From positions 324,501-388,500 of the forward strand of contig OZ025838.1 in assembly GCA_964019425.1 (NCBI GenBank): a stretch of DNA of 64,000 bases, read 5' to 3'. The first letter of the stretch is position 1. Each line of letters begins with the position of its first letter. The notes below the pieces were generated by a model. It was not told where the DNA came from, made no database searches, and was given only the letters and a program-made list of their open reading frames with translations. Positions 37,801 to 51,100 of this stretch are shown here, one piece after another. The DNA comes from Flectonema sp. DT1601 (taxonomy: Eukaryota > Euglenozoa > Diplonemea > Diplonemida > Diplonemidae). A program made the translations under genes and the position numbers.

Positions 37801-39903
37801 AACTCGTGAAGTATTCTTTGAGAATCGGGCTAAAGCTGAAAGAGGTGACATCGATGCAGAACGCGCATGGAAGAGCACTCAGGCATGGGTCTGGAGGTCT
37901 TGTTCTGAGATGAATTCTGTAGACAACATTGTTCCGTACAGAGGACGTGTTCAACCAAGAGAAAGTATTACCCTCTACAGGTGTAATGGATATGGTATCT
38001 TCTTACCAATTAGTAAAACAAAAGTTCAAATTAAGGAAGAGCTTGACATCCTTAGACTCAATAACTGGATTGATATTGCTACAAGAGGTATCCTGTTGGA
38101 GTTCTTTGTTCACTCTCAAAACAGTCGTCAGATTGCGAGATTCCAATACATGGTTGAAGTCTCAGCAGAGGGTGCTTATATTCCGTCACTCAAGATTGTG
38201 GCCTTCTTTTTGTTTCAAGTCGAGACTATTCAGTTTGCGGGTCTTTGGTACACTGGAATCGTTCTTCTTACACTCGCTTATTTGTATATTCTTTTTCAAT
38301 TTGTTATTAAGTTCGGACGTGACAACAATAGTGAACTACAGGCAATGACTCGTGAGGCAGGTTCCAATCACGGAAGTAACTGGCCGTGTACAATATATTT
38401 AGATGACTACGTGGAGTCTGAGGAATTGGTAGAAAATAAAGATTCAAAATCAAGACACCCGTTCCTGCGTAAAGCAGGTTCAGCTGTTGCGTTCTTCTCG
38501 CGTTACATTGGAAACTTCTTTTCAAAGATTGGAATGTTGACGATGTTTAATTATATTCAAATTAGTTTCTTAATCATGTTTTTTCTCACGTGGGTCATTC
38601 GTGTTTTGATATTCACAACTGGTCTGACCGCTTCCTCGTTATTCTGCACAGACAGATACCCTGAGCATCTCGGATTTGTATGTGTTTTTGTTTTTTTTTA
38701 TATTAATGTGTGGATTTTTACTTTGATCAAAAAAACAAAAAACAGGTTGCAAACTTGTATACAGTAATTCAAAATGTTCAAGGATTTTCAATAGTTTTAG
38801 TGTACATTAATATAATGTCATTCATGGAGGATATTGAATATTTTAGCAGGGTTTCCAGAACCATTATTATCAGTGCTCGTATGGTTGGTATACTCGTGTT
38901 GTCGCTCATCATTTCCCTCTTGGCATTCGCCGCTGGTGTTTGGATTTTATTCAGCAGCGATGTTGAACAGAGATTGGTATGTGTTTTTTATTTTTATTTT
39001 TTTTCTTTTGGAAGGAAGAAAAAATTGGATCAATTTAGATCGCAGTTCACAATTCCGTTGTATTTGCTCAAAAACAAAACAAACAAACAGGGAGTCTGGC
39101 AGGCAATGACTGCAGCTGCACTGATGACCCTCGACACACTCGACACCAGCTGGATGAGTGAAGCACAGCCTAACGTAACATTGTATTTGTTTGTGTTGTT
39201 TTACGTAATTGTGCAGGCAGTCATTCTGAATGTTATGATCGGTATTTTGAGTGACAATTTCGAAACTGTTTTTAAAGACAGATTCAGAGAGGAGGAGTTC
39301 AAAGAGATTATGAAACACGATCCTAACTGTACTGGTTGGGGTGATCCAGATGCATCATGGATTGGTGTTATTGTTTGTAGAGACTTTCCGAAAGCCATGT
39401 GTTGTTGTCAAGACACACGAGGCCGTCACAGGTATCTGTTGTGGCAGAAGAACTTCTGGAAGAGATATTCACAAACTCTTCTCAACTTTGATAACTACGA
39501 TATCAGATGTAGTCTTTCTGCATACAAAGAACTCAACAAACTCGTCGAGTTATTCTGTTCTGGCAAAGGAGAACTTTCCGTCTACAGCGAACCGGAGAGC
39601 GAGGAAGTAGAAGGATACAAATTCATGAAGAGAAAGACAATGCTTGCTTTTATTGAAGGAGGTCTTGAGGCTACTCGTGTTAGACTTCTTGAAGAAGTAC
39701 TCATTACTATTCCTTGTGCTTATCTAGCTATTGATCGTGCTCCAGCATGGGCTGACGTACTCATGGAGCATAAGGTTTGGAGACAACACAATGAAAAGTG
39801 GGCTCGTTTTGAAAATGATGAATTTGGAGACTTAATAGATCACATTGTTACTTATGAAAGTAATCAAATACAACAACCAAAGACTCCTATTACAGCTCAG
39901 TAG
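34829..39903 (+). CDS. Polycystin-like cation channel with inserted solute-binding-like domain
   Basis: Exons are 34829-38677, 38746-38976 and 39091-39903, giving 1630 aa. Introns of 68 and 114 nt start GTATGT and end AACAG/AACAG. Layout: cytosolic N-terminus of about 455 aa, without a family I recognise; TM1 (YFLIYFIFVILYSVYV, about 458-475); a very long extracellular loop; TM2 (about 1135-1160); TM3-TM5; pore region (QAMTAAALMTLDTLDTSW); TM6 (VILNVMIGILSDNFETVF); and a 210-aa C-terminus. Polycystin TOP-domain motifs appear on both sides of an extra block: IIGGVRLHQYR near 553 and LRLNNWIDIATRGILLEFFV near 1075. The block, about 600-905, reads like a type-2 periplasmic binding protein (OpuAC-like: EVAGEIFKILAEERLMGIAI ... 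LRNGDVDAVIGAWD). So this could be a ligand-gated polycystin. Substrate and gating are inference. Confidence 0.85.
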
Positions 39904-40498
39904 AGATGGCTATCAAAGCTCTCACACCTTCCACACCTTTCATGTACGAGTGCTACACTAGGAAGTTGTTGCACGTAAATCTGTTGGTTATTTACCAACA
40001 TAGATGTTGTTGAAATACTCGGATGTTATGGTGTTGCGTTGGTGTGATGCTTGTTTCTCTTGGTTGGAATGGGTAAACATTATTTGCTTCAATTCTAACT
40101 TGCAACGAGCCATCAGTTTGTGTACCTTCGATACTCTCTGCCGGTGAGTTCTGATAGGCGGCTTTCCGTTGGGAGAGCGTGTACTCTGTATTTTCGGTTT
40201 TTTTATAGTTTTTTTTTGTTTTTATTTTTTTTATATATGTAGCCGTTTACACTTGGTTTCCCCTTTTCTTTTTTTTCTCGTCGCACCCTCCCCTTCCTTT
40301 TCCCCCTTTTTTTATTTATCAGTTTATATATTTCATTTTTTTTATCTTTTCGGGAACAAAAAAAAAAAAAAAAAAAAAAAATTTACCCCTTTGTCGAATT
40401 CGGGTATAACCCCCCCCAAGAATATTTTCTTGTTCGGCATGGTAGGGTTCGCCAAGGCGGGCGTCTCCATCGTCCAATTATCTGCTCGCAGCATTGTT

Positions 40499-40532
<34 letters not shown>

Positions 40533-42124
40533 TGTTTAGAAAAAGAAAGAGAAGTTAAAACTGCTTTTCTTCTTTATTTATGTAGTTCTTTTATTATTCC
40601 TTTCTTGGGGAAGATTAATTCGCTGTAAAGACAACAGTAGGCTTACTAAGTATTTGTGGTACTTAATAAACACAGCTCATGATGAACGTTTGTAGTGGAA
40701 ACATTACCGTATCTCATATTTAAAGACTTTCTGTGTTCATGTTTATTTCTTGCACAACAAAAGCAAAATTGATTTTTATTTATTTTTTTTTATTTATTTG
40801 GTTCTTTTTTCACGAGTTTTTTTTACCCATTCTCCGTTTTTCTGCTATTTTTCTCGCTCTCGTCCCTGTTTCGTGACAGTAGTGAAGTAAGTTGTTATTT
40901 TTTTTCTTTCAGTTAGTGTTCCGTCAGAATCGGTTTTCTACAAGTTTTATCGTTGCTGATTTACGTCGACCCCATGTGTCTGTTTAGATAGATTAAGAGC
41001 CAAACTTAATTTTTTTTTAAAAAAACCCAATTCATAATTTCTTTTTTCCCCTTTTCTCCCCCAACCTAACCTTGACAGAGCATTGCTGCGTGCGATTTGG
41101 ATTTTTTTTCTTCTTCTTCTTCTTTTTTTTTTTTTGCGTCCCGCATTCTTTATGTTATGAATTTATTTTATTTTATTTTATTTTATTTTATTTTATATTA
41201 TTTGACGTCGCAAAAGGGGAGAAGTGTATTCTTAAATTGTAGAAGCGATGGGATTCTGTCGGGTACCGTGAACATCTTCAAACGACAGCTGCCTCCTCTT
41301 TTGTAAACCACAGCTACATGATCTATGGGGTTTGGGATGGTTTTTTTTTTCTTCCTTTTTTTTTTCTTCTTCTCCTCCTTTTCGTTTTCTCGAAACCTAC
41401 ATTATAGCATGTCTGTTAGAAGAATTGGGAATATGGGACTGGAGAAAAAACTTGAGAGGAAAAAAAAAAAAAAATAAAAAAAAAAATAACAACTGTTTTC
41501 CTCTATTTTCCCTCCGACTGTCTGAGGGAATGAGTGGTTGTTGTGTATTTTTCGATTTTCCCGTCTCGTTTGCCCCCCCCTGTTGAGAACTAATGTTAAA
41601 TTATCGTTATGTTGTTTATGCTACAATACATTTGTATTTTACGTACAAACTCGAACAGTTAACCCCCCTGTTGAAAAAGTGAAAGGATTACTTTCAAGAA
41701 AAAAAAAAAATTGAAAAACCAAGCAGAGGATACCCAGTCACACAAAGTGAGGCAGATTATTATTTTCGGCCACGAGGTACCTGGTCGTTGCAAATACCGT
41801 TGCACTGAAGAATTGAATTGGATGGAGTTCCACCTTACTCGGATCGTAAAGTGAATGCGCTATAACAATATTTATCTTAGTCAGGGTTGTTGTAGGGGAA
41901 AAAAAAAAAAAAAAATGCATATTTTTTTGAGAATGTGTAATCTGCTGCTTCTCCAGTTTATTATTCTAATTTCCAACTCAGGTGTGCCGAAGTAAAAAGA
42001 AAAAAAAAAAAAAAAAAGAACGCGAGTCGGGTTTCATATTTGAGACACACTTCTGCTCCCACATTCCTTTCGGAGCTTCTTCTTAGCTGAACTGGCTCTG
42101 GCGCGCGTCAAAGACGTAAATAAC
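39904..42124. other. Intergenic region, 2.2 kb
   Basis: The polycystin 3' flank, several long A or T runs (40360-40380, 40501-40524, 41461-41487, 41899-41915) and a TTTTA microsatellite at 41165-41196. 41588-41660 resembles the 3' end of the retroposed unit at 24395-24475. Before the next gene, TTCTTCTTAG ends at 42086, 38 nt upstream of the ATG. No gene was found. Confidence 0.5.
41588..41660 (+). repeat. Fragment of retroposon 3' end
   Basis: AACTAATGTTAAATTATCGT, then ...TACAA-ACTCGAACA. It is close to 24395-24470 (AACTAATGTTAAATTATCTT ... TACAAAATCGAACA). It is an isolated short copy, consistent with a strongly 5'-truncated insertion. Confidence 0.6.
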
Positions 42125-45100
42125 ATGAGGAGTTATTTATTGCTGTTGCTGTTAGTATCTTTATGCACAGCGGAAGTTTACGAACAGGGGAAATCGGGAA
42201 AGGTGTTCGACGTTGCGTGTTCACAAATCACGTGGACAGGACAGTGTGGGTGCAGTGATGTAATTGATGGGGCGAGAGTCGATATTGAGGAAGGTTTTGC
42301 GACAGGTTTTGATAGCCTTTCATGTCCGCTGTGTGCGTCATTGGGGATTACCACTACTTTTGACCAAAGTGTTGGAATTCTCACTCTCACAGGCAGCAAG
42401 ACTGTTGAAGACTACTCAAAAGCCCTCAACTCCGTTGAATTTCTGACTAATTCTGGAGACGGGCTCTCTCGTAGAGTTACTTACAACTATGGATTACCTT
42501 TGTACAGTTCCCACACTGGACACTTTTATAAATTCTCACAGTGCAGTGGTTGCACTTGGGAACAGGCACAGGCGGAATGCGCCAAGAAGAGTAACGACCT
42601 CTTTAAACTCGCTGGATATCTCGCAACTATTGGAGATGATAATGAACACAATATTATTGAACAAAAGCTAAATGGTCGTGGATGGATTGGTGGATCTGAT
42701 ATTGGTACTGAAGGTACTTGGTTATGGGTAACTGGACCAGAAGGATGTGAAACAGCTTATGATTTAAACTCTAATGGCCCTCAAAGAACATCCTGTGACG
42801 TTGGATTCCCAGTAGGAACCTCAACAACGTGCAATGGTTTGGGTTGCAATGAGGGTGAATTAATTGGTACTGGTGTTGGTGCAGCTTTCCAATCAGCAGC
42901 AACACCAACCTACTGGAAAAGTAACCAACCAGATGACAATGCAGGACAAGATTTTATGTATTTAAGCACGTCAGGTGTTTGGAATGACTATGCAAACAAC
43001 ATGGGAAGTACTTCCGAAGGATATGTTTGTGAATGGGGTGAACTTGGTGACATGTGTATCAGTAAGGAAGATATTTTTCAAACAAAAATATTAATTGCTG
43101 GTTGTGATGTTTACTCCGACCAGGGAAGATGCGAAGCTCACCTTCCGTTAGGAACTTGTGCATGGGATAAAGATAATACGAAGTGTATTGCACATGGTTG
43201 TCACAAATATGATAATGAAGCAACATGTGGACAGGATCCTGTCTGTCAATTTACCGTCTCACCAAGTCCTGGAAGGTGTGAAGATAGCGACTGTGTTATC
43301 GCACATGATAATAAAGATGCTTGCAATGCTGATACTACAAGACCTTGTCATTGGATTGATAGCTACCCTGATGGTGCTCAATGTCAACCTCTCTACTGTT
43401 CACAGATCACTGAGCAGTGTGAATGCACGACTCTCGGTAGTTTATGTTCGTGGGATACAACAACATCAACTTGTGTTGATCCAACTGAAGTACAGTGTCC
43501 TGCTGCTGATATTGTAATTTTATTTAGTAACACAAATGAATTAAAGAACACATACGGAAACAAGCCTCAAGGATTCAACGGAGTAATGGAACAGATAAGA
43601 GAGTTTGTGAAAACTACCAGACTGGCTTCTTCTGCGTCAGACAATTATGGTTTCAGAATTGGTCTTGTTGGATATGGAAACGCTGCAGTGACAGCAACTA
43701 ATGGAGCTGCTCCTGGTAGCTTTGGTAATTGTCATACGTGGGAACCAACTAACGGAACGACAAATGGAGTTACTTTGTCAACTGATAGAGAGAAACTTCA
43801 AAATGATATCAACTTTCATGAACATTACTTCTGTGGTGATGCCAACACAAACATCGGGACTGGAATCACAACCGCTAAAAACCTTCTCACAGCTGATGGT
43901 AATGGTCGTAAGAAGATCCTTATCATTCTAACCTCTAATCAGTTTACTGACCAAAGCACTTTCGTCTCTGTAGCTGACAACGCAAAGGCCTCTGGCATTG
44001 AGTTGTACGGTTTCCTTACGAAGAAGTCAGACAGTAAAACAGATTCTGAAAGATTCGGAAACAGAAATCTTAAACTAATCAGATCAACAACCGCCACGTG
44101 GGGGATGACTAGATTAGATAATTTATTTACGCAGGTTTTGGATCCCTTTTGTGATGCAAGTGGAGCGAATGGAAACACTTGGGGACCAGTTGTTTCAAAC
44201 GGTGTGACACCAGTTGGCTGCGCAGCTAAAACCACTGAAGGAGCTTGCACAGCATTACCATCCTGTACTTGGGATAGATTATCCAGCCCAAGTTGTATTC
44301 CTACAAAGTGTATGACTCACTGTGTAGCTGATGAGTGTATTTCAGCAGGTTGCACTTGGGATTCAACTTCACAGGAGTGTGTGAAATACGAAGATAACTG
44401 CGCCAACTACAAAGACAACCAAAACTGGTGTACCGCAGACCCTAACTGCGTCTGGCAACCAATTTGGGGAGACAACACCAACAACTGTATTAGAGATCCG
44501 TGTATTGATTCCTCAGATGTAAATAGTTGTGATGCTATCGAGAAGACTGTTCCAGCTCCATGTATTGCTCCGTCAAATGATCCAAATTATTGTAAAGTTG
44601 CTGTTTGTGAATATGACACAAGTAGATCAAAGCCATGTGGTATTAAGAAATGTCTGAGAACTGATCCAACTTCTTGTGCATCAGAGTCCGGATGTAATTG
44701 GGAACCTCTGAAGACTCCTCCTCCAGCAGGACCACCATCAGTACTGACATATTATTGCGCAGAAGAGAAGTGTATCTATCCAAGTGAGGCTGCTTGTCTC
44801 GCTGATCCAAAAGGTGAATGCCTTTGGGCAGGTGGAACACAAACTTGTATTGAGAAACCTTGCGTACACCATCCTGATGAAACTATTTGTGAACTTGATC
44901 CGATTTGTCACTACAATGTTGAGTCTCACCCACCTTCGTGTGTTGAAGATGAATGTGGTCAAAACAAGAATAAAAATAATTGTGAACAGAGTGGGGACTG
45001 CATGTGGGACATTGATGACCCAGCAAACCCTTACTGTGAGAAGTTAGACTGTGGTACCATCCCACGTGTGTGTGAATGTCATGGTAACCCTCACTGCACT

Positions 45101-48100
45101 TGGCATGCTGCTGGAGGTTATTCTCACTGTGTTGACCCAGTGTATGCAACGTGTCAGGATATTGACTTAGGAATTATGTTGGATGGATCATTTAATATGG
45201 CTCGTAGATTTGGTCAACACCCTCAAGGATTCTCTGCAATGATAAATATGATTAAAGATTGGGTAAAAACTCTTCCTCTAACTGGTGATGACTACACTGT
45301 TGGATCAGCTTCAACAGAGCGAGGAGGTAATTTCAGAGTTGCGATTATTCAATTTTCGAAGGCTGCAGCTTCTCCATCACAACTTCACACAACTAATTGC
45401 TCACCTGGTCAATGTGCTAATGGTAAGCTCTCAGGATTGAAGAACGAGATTATTGGTGACCTAGATTGGCATATTAACAACATGCAGAGAGATTGGACGT
45501 ACTGGCATTCAGCTCTTCAAGAGTTCGCAAGTAACACATTTGGTACAAGTGGTAGTCCTCCACATAGAAAGAAGGTAATTCTTATTCTATCGAATGGAGA
45601 AATGTCTCCAGCTGACCCAAATGGTGATCCATGTTGGTGGGGATACTGTGGATACTGTCCGTGGGTAGGTTGCCCAGGTAATTATGTATCTTCATACAGT
45701 ACTGCCTTTGCACAGGGACAATCTCAGTTAGTTAATTTAGACGCTACCGTGTTTGCGGTTATTCTCAGATACACAAACAGCGTTTTGAATGCTCATAAAA
45801 GGACTGCCGACAACTTAAAATCAATTGTCTCACAACCACCGTCTGATCACATTTTACAGCTTCGAATTGATGAACTTCCATCAAAAGTATTCAGCGCACT
45901 TTGCGACCCTTCTACTAACTTTGGTAAGATTATCGCACCTGCTGTTGAAGTTGACCACTACCCATGTTCAACATGGGGATACAGTAATGAGTGTAATGCT
46001 GATGGTGAGTGTCAGTGGTCGTCAACAAAAGTATCAACCTGCTCATCAACGACTGGGTGCCCAGAATTAAATTGTCGTGAAGTACCATCACAGTACTCAT
46101 CGTTATATACTTGTAAACAATGTTCATTAGCGAGAACAGTAGTTACTTGTGGTACTAATGTTCAATCTGATATCAGTGGTACTTGTAAGGAATCAGATTG
46201 CCTTCGCTGTTGTGACCAAACCTGTTGTGATGCTGACAGTACCTGTGCGTGGGACACTACAAATCAGGAATGCGCAAGAAAAGTTTGCGCCTACACTGAC
46301 GCCTACAGTTGTGGTACTGACCCAGATTTTCTTTGTGAGTGGAAGTCTGGAAGTTGTGGTAAGAAGATCTGCTCATTATTTGAAGAAAATATCTGCGATG
46401 CTAATTCAGCCTGTTTGTGGAACAAAGGATTATCACCCCCAACTTGTACTAAGATACCTATCTGTGACACTCTTCACGATAAGGATTCTTGCTTTGCTGA
46501 CGAAGGATGCACTTGGAAATGCGAAACATCAGTATGCGACGTATCAATCTGTGCCTTCCCAGATAAAGCTCAGTGTAATGCTGCGTCAGATGTCTGTCAG
46601 TGGACTGGGTTTAGATGTGAAGAGAAAGGATGTAAACACTCAACACAAAATAACTGTGAGTCATCATGTGAAGGAGACTGTAAATGGGATACTTTAGGAT
46701 CAACACCAGTCTGTAGAGATGATTTATGTATTCGTCATCTGGATAAGACGAGATGTGATAATAACGAAGCCTGTCACTGGGGTGCCATCGCTAACCACTG
46801 TGATGAAGATTACTGTCTCAGATATGGTCAAAAAGAGAATGAATGTAAACAAGACAGAAGATGTATTTGGGATACTTCAGTATCACCTTCTCTCTGTTTA
46901 TCATCAAAATGTTCAAAGAAGTTTGGAATCCCATTAGACTCGCCTTGTGACACAGATGCTAACTGTATGCCTGGAACAGACTCTGCTGGTAATTATTGTC
47001 TTAAGAAAGAATGTCATGATAGACTCACTGCATGTGAATGTAAACTATCAATTGATTGTTATTGGGATGCTGCAGCAGGATCTGGAGAGTGTAAGCCTAT
47101 TAAGACTTCAAGTTGTCCAGATGTTGATATCGTATTCTTACTCGATGGATCAGGTTCTATGTATGCATCATTTGGAAGTCATCCTCACGGATACTACGGA
47201 ATGACTGAAGCACTCCGAGACTGGGCCAGAACTATTCCTCTGACTGGAGAGAAAGCTCACGTAACATCAACAGCAACTGGAGGTACATTTCGTCTCGCGT
47301 TCGTTCAATTTTCAAAACAAACATACGGGTATTGGGCCTGTAAGAACGACGGATCTGGTTGTAACCCAAATTGGATGGCCTGGTGTCTTCGTCCAAAACC
47401 TGCTAAGAAATGTACAGACGGAACCTTCAGTGGTGATCTTGCAGAAATTGAACAAGACATTACTTGGCATGAGGATAACTATATGGGTAGAGAAACATAC
47501 ATGACTGGAGCTTTGTTAGATTCGGTTACTATTTTTCATGATTCTCCAGCTCATCGTAAACACGTTTTAATTATTATCACAGATGGAGCTCTTAATCCGA
47601 GAACTTCACAACAACAACAGATTCCAAATATTCGTCAGGAACTTGATAAGGAAGATGTTATTACTTTTGGTGTTGTTGTTAGAAAGGGTGCCACTCACAC
47701 TAGTCAGGACTTAGCAGCAGAGAATACTTTAAAACCTATTACATCGGACCCTCACGCTGACCATTTTGTTAACGTCCCTCTTGATGATATGTTAGACGAA
47801 GTCTTTAAAGACTTTTGTGAACCAGGAAGTCCATTTGGTGCTATCATCTCATCTGGTGGAACTCGATCAAAAGTTCTTCCTTGTTCTAAATGGGGACTTG
47901 AATCAGAATGTCACGCAGATGCTAACTGTCAATGGTCTCCTGTCGTTCCAACTACTTGTGTTCATCCGAATGGATGTACAAATTTAAACTGTCTGGAACT
48001 CTCAGCTGTTCAGGCACAGAAGTACACTTGTAACCAATGCGTTCTTGTTGGGTCAGTTATCACTTGTAAGTTAACAACAACTAACACTGGTACTGGTGAA

Positions 48101-51100
48101 TGTTTAATATCAGACTGCTCACAGAACTGTATTGAAGCGAATTGTGATAACTACGATGGATGTGTTTGGGATTCTACTTCCTGTTCTCAAAAACAGTGTG
48201 ATTACAATAATAGAACTTCTTGTGAAGCTGACGTCATCTGTGAGTGGAATACAACTGTTAATCCAGCTGTTTGTAATACGAAGGAATGTACTCACTTTGC
48301 TCCAGGTCCGTGTGATGGAGATCCAAAGTGTTTTTGGGACACCGCAACACAGAACTGCTACCCAACTAGACCTGATTGTAGTTTTACAACAGATGAGACT
48401 CTCTGTCTTGCTCATCCAAGTACCCTTTGTGAATTCGATTGTGTAACTGATAAGTGTGTTCTGAGAAAGTGTCCTTACACTCAAAGCAACGACTGTACTA
48501 CTCATAATGCTTGTGAATGGGACGCAGTTGGTAATATTTGTATTGAAAAACACTGTCTGGAAACAACTGAGAATGCCTGCAATGCGGATGCAGTGTGTAG
48601 ATGGGAGAACTCATTATGTATTGTAAACGACTGCTACCATCACGGAACTGAGGTAAGCTGTATTACTGATCCTAAATGTGAATGGGACATTGCTAACTGT
48701 GGAGTTTGTAATGAAAACCACTGCGCAGAACATTTAACAAAAGGTGACTGTGATACAGACGCTACTGGAACCTGTAGATTCGATGCCAGTACTCAAACAT
48801 GTGTTGAAGAGAATTGCAATGACTATAACGACGCTACCTTATACCCAGATGGTACTGCTTGCCCATGTAAGAATGATGCAACTTGTGAATTTGATACACA
48901 AAGTACTCCACCACTTTGTAAGAAGTCAGAATTTGAGAACTGTCCAGACTTAGATATCGCTGTTGTGATTGATGGATCGTGTTCAACAAATGAAAGATTT
49001 GGACTTCACCCGAGTGGTTATGAAGGAATGCTTGCTGCTCTTCATGATTGGATAGCATCAGCACCACTGACTGGTAAGGCTGCTTCAGTTGGTGTTTCCT
49101 CTTCTGATACAAATGGTAGAATGAGATTTTCATTGATTTCATTTTCAACTGAATTTCAAGTTGCTGATTGCGCCACATGTTCTTGTGGTACTGCAACACA
49201 AACTGTTGGAGCTCAAAGTACAAAGTGTGGAAAGCTTTCTGGTTCATTATCTGAACTTCAGAGTGATTTGACTACACTCGCAACTCCAACAATGAGACAG
49301 GCGGCAACTTGTGAATCTCGTGCACAGCCGGCATTGTCACTCGCTGATAAGTTATTCAAAAGTGAAAGTCCTTCAACAAGAATGAGAATTGTAATTGTAC
49401 TCACCGACAACTTACTTACTGACAGAGGTAACTTGGGTCCAGTTCTTACGCAGCTAAAGACAAATGATGTTGCGAAGGTTTTTGCTGTTTCTGTTGCTAA
49501 GAGTGCTTCCCACACAACTGCAGATGCAACCAGCTTGTCATCTCTTCAGAATAATATTGTCTCACTTCCTATAACTCATGCTCAGGTACTTGACTTGGAC
49601 TCTATTGACACTGTTTTTAAAACCTTTTGCGATCCAGCTGGTCCATTCGGAGCCACTGTCACTGCCCACAAAACAACAACTTCTCAAGTTAAAAAGTGTT
49701 CTGAACTTGGAACAGCTACAAATTGTGATGCCAAGTCCACATGTACTTGGGATAATATTGCGCTAACTTGTGCTGACCATCCGTGTTTTAGTAACTGTGA
49801 CGAGACAACTTGTGTTAATGACGCCTCGGGAATGTGTAAATTTAACTCTACTATTGAAACTTGTGAAAAGGCTACTTGCACAGATCTCCCAACTCAAGTT
49901 AAATGTGAGAAGACAACAGAGTGTATTTGGGACACTACCAAAACCCCTTCATGTATCACTGATGAATGTGCTGCTACTACAGAGGATGCGTGTATTCTAT
50001 TGGGTGCTAAGTGTTTGTGGAGAACTGACCCATCGCCAGGTGACTGTGTTCTTGACCCGTGCTTTTTTAATTCATCTTCAGAGTGTCTTGCTAAGTCAGG
50101 GTGTGAATGGGACGACACTTGTCCTGACGCAAATGATCACATCTGTCGTGAGAAGCCTTGCTCAACAGCAACTCACGCGACGATGTCGGGGTGTGAGAAT
50201 GATAAACTGTGTCAGTGGTCTACTAGTTCAGTTTGTGAACCAAGGGCTTGTACTCAATACCCAGATGAGAAGTGCTGTGATCATCAGGATCACTGTTTTT
50301 GGGACATCTCACAATCACCAGCATCATGTCAAGAAGAGCCTTGTTATGAAAAATATAAATCTACTGACGCCTGTCTTGGAGATCCGAACTGTTGGTGGAA
50401 CTCAACCGACTCGTCCTGCGTTCCTTTACATTGCGTTGATTTAAGTGAGTGTGAGTGTCGTGTTCATGATGAATGCTTTTGGGATCATACTCACAATGTT
50501 CCACATTGTTCTGATGCGAAGTTTTCAGAATGTCCAGTAATGGATATTGTATTTCTAGTAGACGCTTCAGGTTCTATGTCTTGGCGATTCGGTCGTCACA
50601 GAAACGGTTTCTACGCTCTGATGGAAATCTTTCGTGACTGGCTCCGTTCCGTCACTCTCACTGGAGAGAAGGCTGGTGAAGACCGTTATGGCAGCGTCGA
50701 TGGTATTCGTGCTGGTTTTATTCAATTCTCGGGTATTAATCCCTACTCAAGTAGACCAAATGGTCAAGCATGGGCCTTCTCATCATATAATTACGGTACC
50801 AACGGAAGACTGTCTGGTGACAGAACAGAACTTGGTCGTGATATCGACTACCACGAGTACTACTTCATGTCCTGGGGTACAATGATTGAAGCTGGTTTAG
50901 TACAGTCTGGTAATATGTTTGATGCTGCTCACGTTAAGAGTCAGAGGAAGAGGGTTTTAATTATCATTTCTGACGGTAGAATTTACGATGGACACAAACT
51001 GGCATATGCTCGTCAAGTTCTCGACCAAGAAGATGTTCAAACTTTTGGTGTCGTAATCAGAAGACAAGCATCTCACACGAAGGCTGATTTTGATGCTGAA

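Noticed and set aside
40380-40500. Possible tRNA near 40430-40495 (GGTAGGGTTCGCC)
   Set aside because: No cloverleaf could be drawn; only a weak B-box resemblance.
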